The position numbers were made by a program, and so were the translations under genes. Positions 8,054 through 12,618 of a DNA stretch of 12,618 bases are shown piece after piece. Source of the DNA: JACZUI01 sp041599115 (GTDB lineage: Bacteria > Actinomycetota > Acidimicrobiia > Spongiisociales > ZC4RG35); contig JBFHXF010000056.1 of NCBI GenBank assembly GCA_041599115.1, positions 1-12,618 on the forward strand. Direction: 5' to 3'. Below the pieces are notes generated by a model. That model did not search any database and was not told where the DNA came from. It saw only the letters and a list, made by a program, of their open reading frames with translations. Positions within the stretch are counted from its first letter, which is position 1. Each line of letters starts with the position of its first letter.

Positions 8054-8151
8054 GAACGGTGCGAGATTAATGGGTTCACTGTCGCATACCCGGCGGGTCA
8101 CCAACCGCTTGCAACGGGAACGCGGTACCCCGTCGACGAACCGGCCCTGTT
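8054..8151 (-). promoter_or_regulatory. hisS upstream spacer with a possible -10 element
   Basis: This is the longest non-coding stretch in the window and the likeliest place for a second promoter. Read on the minus strand, a TAATCT (8069-8064) matches the actinobacterial -10 pattern TANNNT and ends 10 nt before the hisS ATG, so transcription would begin only a few bases before it. That agrees with the missing ribosome-binding site. No good TTGACA-like box lies at the expected distance; TTGCAA further upstream is badly spaced for it. A short inverted pair (ACGGG/CCCGT) is too weak for a terminator. I see no T-box hallmarks. This is a suggestion only. Confidence 0.25.
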
Positions 8152-8790
8152 TCAGGCCAGGAAAGGGTTCTCCCTGCGTTCCTGCCCGATCGTGGTCTCC
8201 GGCCCGTGTCCGGGCAGGACGCGCACTCCGTCGGGAAGCACCAGCACCTTCTCCTGCATCGAGCGCATCAGCTCCGGGAAGCTCCCGCCGGGGAGATCGG
8301 TCCGGCCGATCGACCCGGCAAACAATTGGTCCCCTGACAGAAGTGTCTCCTCAGACTCGAGATAGAAACAGCAATGGCCCGGAGTGTGCCCCGGGGTGTG
8401 GCGCACCTCGAACTCGAGCCCCGCCAACCCGAGTGCCATGCCGTCGGCCAGAGGTTCGAAATGCCGGGGAATCTCATATGACCCCGGAACCGGTATCCCG
8501 AAGATGGCCCGAAGCTGTCCTATCGGATCCAGTGTGAGGAAATCGTCGTCGGGATGGACATAGACGACTGCGCCCGTGGTGGTGGACAGCTCGCCGGACC
8601 CGCCCGAGTGATCGACATGTCCGTGCGTGAGCAAGACAGCGACGGCCGACAGGTCGTATTGTTCGAGGACCTTCACCACGGCACCGGGGTCGGGAGGCGC
8701 ATCGACGACCACCGCCAGACCACCGGGCTCTGGGGCGATCACATAGGCGTTGGTGGCTGTCACCCAGGCCGGGATGGGAACGACCAGCAC
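8152..8790 (-). CDS. Metallo-beta-lactamase fold hydrolase, glyoxalase II / YcbL-like
   Basis: This 212-residue, soluble metallo-beta-lactamase fold protein has the complete glyoxalase-II-type ligand set. It has 'THGHVDHSGG' (55-64; H56, H58, D60, H61), the His of 'HTPGHTPGH' (H135), the bridging Asp of 'SGDQLF' (D154) and the last His of 'LPGHGPET' (H195). The family hydrolyses thioesters such as S-lactoylglutathione, but this protein lacks the long C-terminal substrate domain of classical GloB and is closer to short YcbL-type proteins. Actinomycetota generally use mycothiol rather than glutathione, so the substrate is unknown. The start is GTG at 8790, three bases after the relA TGA, with no Shine-Dalgarno of its own, so translation probably depends on relA. 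An equivalent hydrolase lies between relA and hisS in M. tuberculosis. The fold and metal site are certain; the function is not. Confidence 0.93.
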   Translation of the reverse strand: MLVVPIPAWVTATNAYVIAPEPGGLAVVVDAPPDPGAVVKVLEQYDLSAVAVLLTHGHVDHSGGSGELSTTTGAVVYVHPDDDFLTLDPIGQLRAIFGIPVPGSYEIPRHFEPLADGMALGLAGLEFEVRHTPGHTPGHCCFYLESEETLLSGDQLFAGSIGRTDLPGGSFPELMRSMQEKVLVLPDGVRVLPGHGPETTIGQERRENPFLA

Positions 8791-8793
8791 GGT

Positions 8794-10959
8794 TCAGGAC
8801 GCCGGATCGTTGGCGAGGCGAAAGGCCGTGAACACGCCGTCAACCCCCCGGAGGTCGGAGAGCAATCGGGGCAGCTGCGAAGCGTCGGACAGTTCTACCT
8901 CGTATTTCAGCACGGCCACACGATCCTGGTCCACGTGGGTCGATGATGCCGTGATATTGCCTCCGGTGTCGCTGACCATGGCGGTCACGTCGCGCAGGAG
9001 CCGCGTCCTGTCCAGTGCTTCCACCTGAATCCACACGACAAACGCACCCGTCTCCCCTGCGGGCCAGGAGACCTCGACGCTTCGCTCCCGACGATCGCTC
9101 AGGGAAGCGACGTTGGTGCAGTCGGATCGGTGGACGGATACCCCCCTGCCCACGGTGACGTAGCCCACGATGGAGTCTCCCGGAACCGGCGAACAACATC
9201 TGGCGAGATGGACCAGCATGTCGTCCTGACCCTCGACCACAACATGGGCGTGATCGGAGGGTCTCCGCCGACGGGGCACGAACAGCTCGTCGCCCGTCTG
9301 GGGGGCGAGCATCCTTTGCAGCCGGGTCGAGACCGAGTCGATCGACACATTGCCTTCCCCCACTGCGACCTGGAGCGACTCGATGCTGTTCTGACCGAGA
9401 TCGGTGGCGATCCTCAGCAGATGGGAGTCTCGATCGCTCCCAGAGAACTCCGGCGCCTCCTTCTTGAAGAGCGCGACAAGTGCCTCTTTCCCCTCGACCA
9501 GAGCTTGGTCTCGCCGCTCTTTGGTGAACCATTGTTTGATCTTGGACTTGGTCCTGCCGGTCCGCACAAAATTGAGCCAGTCCCTGCTCGGTCCGGCGTC
9601 GGCCGCCTTGGAAGTCAGAATCTCGACAATGTCCCCCGACGTGAGACGGGTCGAAAGCGGGACCAGCCGACCATTCACCCGTGCCCCCACACACCGATGA
9701 CCCACCTCGGTGTGAACCGAGTACGCGAAATCGACGGGGGTTGCGCCCGAGGGCAGCGATTTGACATCGCCGCCGGGCGTGAGGACGAACACTTCGTCCC
9801 GGTACAGGTCCAGTTTGAGGTTGGCGAGGAACTCCTCGGGGTCCTCGTCGGCGCCCGAGTGGCTGAGCTCCATGTCCGGGAAGGGGCCGAACTCACCCTC
9901 CTTGTACCTCCAGTGCGCCGCGATGCCGGCTTCGGCACGCCAATGCATCTCCGGTGTGCGGATCTGCACTTCGATCGGCTTGCCATCAGGGCCGATCACC
10001 GTGGTGTGCAGGGACTGGTAGAGGTTGATCTTGGGCATGGCGATGTAGTCCTTGAATCGTCCTGCCACCGGGACCCAATGACTGTGAATCAGGCCGAGCG
10101 CCGCGTAACAGTCCCTCAGGTTGGGTGCCATCACCCGGATACCGATGAGATCGTGTATGTCCTCGAACGGGCGGTTCTGCTCGAGCATCTTGCGGTAGAT
10201 CGAATAAGGGTGCTTTGGCCGGCCGGTCACATCCGCCTCGATGCCCGAGTCTGAGAGGATCCCCTTTATCTCACCCACCATCTTCTCGATGAATGCCGCC
10301 CTTTCGGGTGCTCTCTCTGCCAGTTTCGCCTGAATCTCGGCGTTCGGGCCCGGATAGAGAATGGCAAAGCAACGGTCTTCGAATTCGTGCTTGATCTCCT
10401 GAACCCCAAGCCTGTGGGCGAGGGGGGCGTAGACATCCAGTGTCTCACGCGCCACCCGTATTTGCTTTTCATCACGCAGCGCCTGGACCGTCCGCAGATT
10501 GTGGAGCCGGTCGAACAGCTTGATCAACAGGACGCGAACGTCCTGCGCCATGGCGACAACCATCTTGCGAATGGTCGCTGCCTGGGCCTGCTCCCGATTG
10601 GAGAACCGAACTCTGTCGAGCTTGGTGACACCGTCGATCATCCCGGCGATCTCCGGGCCGAACTCCATGGTCAGATCCTGCATCGTGACCGAGGTGTCCT
10701 CGACGGTGTCGTGGAGCAGTCCTGCGGCGATGGTGGGGCCGTCGAGCCCGTACCTGGCCAGCATCAAGGCGACCATGGCCGGATGGGACATGTAGGGGTC
10801 TCCGGTCTTGCGGAACTGGCCCTCATGGGCCGCTTCGGCCACTTCATAGGCGCGGCGCAGCAGATCCTGGTTCCCATCGGGGTGGTGCTCCCTGAACGCC
10901 GTGAGCACCTTGTCGACGGTGGCCGGCTCGGTTTGATCAGTCGTATCTGACCAGGGCAT
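8794..10959 (-). CDS. relA: Bifunctional (p)ppGpp synthetase/hydrolase Rel
   Basis: Rel makes (p)ppGpp from ATP and GTP/GDP when uncharged tRNA stalls ribosomes, and also degrades it. The 721-residue long-form protein has an HD hydrolase domain with H59, 'HDTVED' (83-88) and 'LFDRLHNLRT' (148-157). The synthetase domain follows with 'RFKDYIAMPKINLYQSLHTT' (301-320) and 'IEVQIRT' (329-335). Then come a TGS domain (about 388-448), a helical region, a Cys-containing segment 'ARCCSPVPGD' (586-595), and a C-terminal ACT domain (about 637-715). The intact HD residues and the RFKD motif (the RxKD form of bifunctional Rel, against ExDD in synthesis-only RelA) indicate both activities. The ATG at 10959 lies inside apt (23-nt overlap) and is preceded by GGGGTG at 7 nt, supporting this start. 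The hydrolase gene follows after 3 nt. The ppiB found at this place in mycobacteria is missing. Confidence 0.98.
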   Translation of the reverse strand: MPWSDTTDQTEPATVDKVLTAFREHHPDGNQDLLRRAYEVAEAAHEGQFRKTGDPYMSHPAMVALMLARYGLDGPTIAAGLLHDTVEDTSVTMQDLTMEFGPEIAGMIDGVTKLDRVRFSNREQAQAATIRKMVVAMAQDVRVLLIKLFDRLHNLRTVQALRDEKQIRVARETLDVYAPLAHRLGVQEIKHEFEDRCFAILYPGPNAEIQAKLAERAPERAAFIEKMVGEIKGILSDSGIEADVTGRPKHPYSIYRKMLEQNRPFEDIHDLIGIRVMAPNLRDCYAALGLIHSHWVPVAGRFKDYIAMPKINLYQSLHTTVIGPDGKPIEVQIRTPEMHWRAEAGIAAHWRYKEGEFGPFPDMELSHSGADEDPEEFLANLKLDLYRDEVFVLTPGGDVKSLPSGATPVDFAYSVHTEVGHRCVGARVNGRLVPLSTRLTSGDIVEILTSKAADAGPSRDWLNFVRTGRTKSKIKQWFTKERRDQALVEGKEALVALFKKEAPEFSGSDRDSHLLRIATDLGQNSIESLQVAVGEGNVSIDSVSTRLQRMLAPQTGDELFVPRRRRPSDHAHVVVEGQDDMLVHLARCCSPVPGDSIVGYVTVGRGVSVHRSDCTNVASLSDRRERSVEVSWPAGETGAFVVWIQVEALDRTRLLRDVTAMVSDTGGNITASSTHVDQDRVAVLKYEVELSDASQLPRLLSDLRGVDGVFTAFRLANDPAS

Positions 10960-11455
10960 TGATCGGCACCCCGTCGAGTTTGGATGCTCCGTTTAGAAAA
11001 GCGAGTTCGATGAAGACGGAAAAGCCGACGACCTCGGCCCCTACGGCTCTCAGCAAGCGAATGGCGGCGGCGGCAGTCCCTCCTGTGGCGATCACGTCGT
11101 CAACGATCAGCACCCTCTCGCCCGGCGAGGCCGCGTCGGTGTGGATCTCGAGCGAATCGCTCCCGTACTCGAGGGTGTAATCCTCACGAACCGTGGAATA
11201 CGGGAGCTTCCCGGGCTTGCGCACCGGAATGAATCCCGCCCCCAGACGACCCGCGACCGGGGTTGCCAGGGTGAATCCCCGCGCCTCGATGCCGGCGACC
11301 TTGCTGATGCCTCGATCCATGAATGGCTCGGCCAGAGCCTCGATCAGGGTCGAAAAGGCTGCCGGATCGGCGAGGACCGGGGTGATGTCCTTGAATATGA
11401 CCCCCGGCTCGGGGAAATCCGGGATGTCCCGGATGAGCGACATGATGTTCTTCAC
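10937..11455 (-). CDS. apt: Adenine phosphoribosyltransferase
   Basis: Apt converts adenine and PRPP to AMP and pyrophosphate in cytoplasmic purine salvage. The 172-residue protein shows the family entry 'IRDIPDFPEPGVIFKDITP' (8-26), 'AGIEARGFTLATPVA' (54-68), the 'RKPGKLPYSTVREDYTLEYG' loop region (79-98), and the PRPP-binding motif 'VLIVDDVIATGGTA' (115-128). All are typical of active enzymes. The start is uncertain between GTG at 11455 (used here, 20 nt after the secF stop) and ATG at 11443, which would remove four residues and sits 6 nt behind a weak GAAG ribosome site. The 3' end overlaps the relA start by 23 nt in another frame. The secDF-apt-relA order is standard in Actinomycetota and links purine supply to alarmone metabolism only by position. 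Confidence 0.96.
   Translation of the reverse strand: MKNIMSLIRDIPDFPEPGVIFKDITPVLADPAAFSTLIEALAEPFMDRGISKVAGIEARGFTLATPVAGRLGAGFIPVRKPGKLPYSTVREDYTLEYGSDSLEIHTDAASPGERVLIVDDVIATGGTAAAAIRLLRAVGAEVVGFSVFIELAFLNGASKLDGVPINALVRYD
10967..10972 (-). promoter_or_regulatory. Ribosome-binding site of relA, inside apt
   Basis: The minus strand reads GGGGTG followed by 7 nt (CCGATCA) and then the relA ATG at 10959. It lies within the last codons of apt and supports the start that creates the 23-nt overlap between the genes. It is a good though not perfect match to the usual GGAGG core. Confidence 0.55.
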
Positions 11456-11475
11456 GTAAAGAGTCTACGGCCGGT

Positions 11476-12435
11476 TTATCGCCTGCCGGAGCCGGCGCGC
11501 CGTTCCACCCACTTCGTCCGATCCTGCCAGAACTCCTCTCGCTCCTTCCAGGTGGCGAGGAGCGGGGCGGCAACGAAGATGGAGGAGTACGTCCCAGCGG
11601 CGATCCCGACGAACAAGGCCAAGGCGAACTCGCGCAGCGTCGAGGCGCCGAGGATGAACGAGCCCACGAAGAGGATGCTGCCCACAGGGAGCAGGGAGGT
11701 GAGCGATGTGTTCAGCGACCTGGCCAGGACCTGGTTCATCGAGAGGTTGACGATGCTGGTGTAGGCCATCTGGTCTTCCAGCAAGACCAACTCCTCCACT
11801 TTGTCGAACACGACGACCGTGTCGTAGAGGGAATAGCCGAGAATCGTCAGGATCGCCACCACCGTCGAAGGAGTCACCGCGAATCCCGTGATCGAGTAGA
11901 TCCCGACGGTGATGAGCAGGTCGTGAAGCAATGCAGCGATGCCTGCCAGGGCCATCTTGAGCTCGAGGCGCCAGCTTATGAAGATGATCACGACCCCGAT
12001 GAAAACGCCCAGTGCGACCAAGGCTCTCTTGGCGACCAGCGAACCGAAGGAGGGCCCGACTGCTTCGATCGAAACCTCGGTTCGATCGACACCGATGACC
12101 GCGGTGAGAGCATCGACAGCCGAGCTCTCGATCTGAGGATCGAGCTCTCTCGTTTCGACACGAACTGCGGCGCCATCGTTGAGCAACTGGACCGTGGCCT
12201 CGCTGACCCCAATCCGCGAGAGGGCTTCTCTGATAGCGCCGACGTCGGCACCCGCCGGGTTCGGCGCCTGCATGCTCAACCCGCCGACGAAGTCGATACC
12301 CAGGTTGAGCTGTCTGAAACCGAGACTGCCGAGGGAAATCACCAGAAAGACCGCCGAGATGATGAACCACCGTCTCCGGTGGCCGACGAAGTCGATCTGG
12401 GTTTCCCCACGATTGAGCTTTCGCCAGGTGCTCAT
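11476..12435 (-). CDS. secF: Protein translocase subunit SecF
   Basis: SecF pairs with SecD in the cytoplasmic membrane and uses the proton gradient to help proteins finish crossing SecYEG. The 319-residue protein has a first membrane span (about 23-42), 'GIDFVGG' (46-52), an external P1-like domain (about 53-130), then five further spans (about 137-155, 160-180, 190-208, 245-265, 270-292). 'RLELKMALAGIAALLHDLL' lies at 156-174 and the RND-type signature 'GYSLYDTVVVFDKVEE' at 200-215. 'NQVLARSLNTSLTSLLPVG' is at 234-252. The Tyr in SLYD, where many bacteria have Asn, is also known from mycobacteria. The frame opens at 12462, but I chose ATG at 12435 because it has a strong GAGGGGG site 7 nt upstream and overlaps the secD TGA as ATGA. 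It ends in a basic cytoplasmic tail. It is separate from SecD, not fused. Confidence 0.97.
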   Translation of the reverse strand: MSTWRKLNRGETQIDFVGHRRRWFIISAVFLVISLGSLGFRQLNLGIDFVGGLSMQAPNPAGADVGAIREALSRIGVSEATVQLLNDGAAVRVETRELDPQIESSAVDALTAVIGVDRTEVSIEAVGPSFGSLVAKRALVALGVFIGVVIIFISWRLELKMALAGIAALLHDLLITVGIYSITGFAVTPSTVVAILTILGYSLYDTVVVFDKVEELVLLEDQMAYTSIVNLSMNQVLARSLNTSLTSLLPVGSILFVGSFILGASTLREFALALFVGIAAGTYSSIFVAAPLLATWKEREEFWQDRTKWVERRAGSGRR

Positions 12436-12618
12436 CGCGCTGCCCCCTCGATCGAAAACCACCCTCTAGAGCCGAGTTTGGTCTCGGCCAACACCGCCAC
12501 GGCCCTTCGCGTGAAGGTCCGGGCGACGAAAATGTCCAGAACCGTCGCTATCCCGAGGGAGATGGCGAAACCCTTCACCGCGCCGACAGCGAGGGCCCAA
12601 AGCAGTGTTGCACCGAGA
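12432..12618 (-). CDS. secD: Protein translocase subunit SecD, C-terminal end only
   Basis: SecD is the larger partner of SecF in the Sec export machinery. Only the last 61 codons and the TGA are inside the window; the gene continues beyond the right edge. The visible part reads 'LWALAVGAVKGFAISLGIAT' and then 'VLDIFVARTFTRRAVAVLAE'. This is the last transmembrane region of SecD with its conserved Gly-x-(V)KGFA pattern, followed by a short basic cytoplasmic tail ending 'WFSIEGAAR'. The identification comes from this pattern together with secF immediately downstream, whose ATG overlaps this TGA by four bases. Nothing can be said about the N-terminal domains or the promoter. Confidence 0.93.
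   Translation of the reverse strand, partial: LGATLLWALAVGAVKGFAISLGIATVLDIFVARTFTRRAVAVLAETKLGSRGWFSIEGAAR
12443..12449 (-). promoter_or_regulatory. Strong ribosome-binding site of secF, inside the end of secD
   Basis: The minus strand reads GAGGGGG, then 7 nt, then the secF ATG at 12435. It lies within the last codons of secD and is the clearest Shine-Dalgarno in the window. It decides the secF start against the longer open frame and suits coupled synthesis of the two partners. Confidence 0.7.

Noticed and set aside
8054..8104. Longer hisS start (GTG at 8104)
   Set aside because: The 17 extra residues do not resemble HisRS N-termini, while ATG at 8053 begins exactly at the family's usual first residues.
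7331..8365. 344-codon plus-strand open frame across hisS and the end of the hydrolase gene
   Set aside because: It is antisense to two genes with complete family motifs, and its translation is low in recognisable pattern.
9130..10254. 374-codon plus-strand open frame antisense to relA
   Set aside because: Same explanation: a mirror of relA codon bias, with no coherent domain.
1..12618. Search for a novel defence, mobile or other undescribed system
   Set aside because: All genes but one belong to known core families in a conserved actinobacterial order. No transposase, integrase, repeats, array or unusual composition break was seen.

Overview
This window reads as a slice of a GC-rich actinobacterial chromosome. 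All twelve genes lie on the minus strand and run from right to left. Eleven are recognisable housekeeping genes and one is a small membrane protein of unknown function. The order is secD-secF-apt-relA-(metallo-beta-lactamase fold)-hisS-aspS-rarA-(small membrane protein)-alaS-ruvX-mltG. From general knowledge this is the backbone order of the region around relA in Mycobacterium tuberculosis and other Actinomycetota, but more compact. For example, the ppiB that lies between relA and the hydrolase in mycobacteria is absent here. The high GC, GTG starts, 'SLYD' form of the SecF signature and non-discriminating type AspRS fit Actinomycetota. An early-branching class such as Acidimicrobiia is plausible, but that is inference and I cannot place it further.

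Layout in transcription order (right to left). From 12618 to 11476 are the 3' end of secD and all of secF, the accessory membrane subunits of Sec protein export. From 11455 to 8794 are apt (adenine salvage) and relA (ppGpp synthesis and hydrolysis), which overlap by 23 nt. From 8790 to 8152 is a glyoxalase-II-like hydrolase starting 3 nt after the relA stop. A 98-nt spacer, the longest non-coding stretch, precedes hisS (8053 to 6824). The hisS stop and aspS start share one base (aspS 6824 to 5067). rarA (5046 to 3709) follows after 20 nt, then a 57-residue membrane protein (3689 to 3516), then alaS (3464 to 840), ruvX (843 to 439) and the 5' part of mltG (442 to 1). The last two junctions are 4-nt start/stop overlaps.

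The genes fit together around translation and its surveillance. Three aminoacyl-tRNA synthetases (His, Asp, Ala) sit beside the Rel enzyme that responds to uncharged tRNA. Sec export, purine salvage, replication-fork maintenance (RarA), the YqgF nuclease fold (RuvX) and peptidoglycan synthesis (MltG) complete the set. Most junctions are overlapping or nearly so, suggesting one or two long transcripts. The only spacer with room for a typical new promoter is upstream of hisS.

I found no tRNA, rRNA, insertion sequence, CRISPR array, prophage part or convincing terminator. I also saw no sign of a novel system: this is an ordinary core-genome region, and the findings are modest refinements such as start sites, AspRS specificity, coupled junctions and the unknown small protein.
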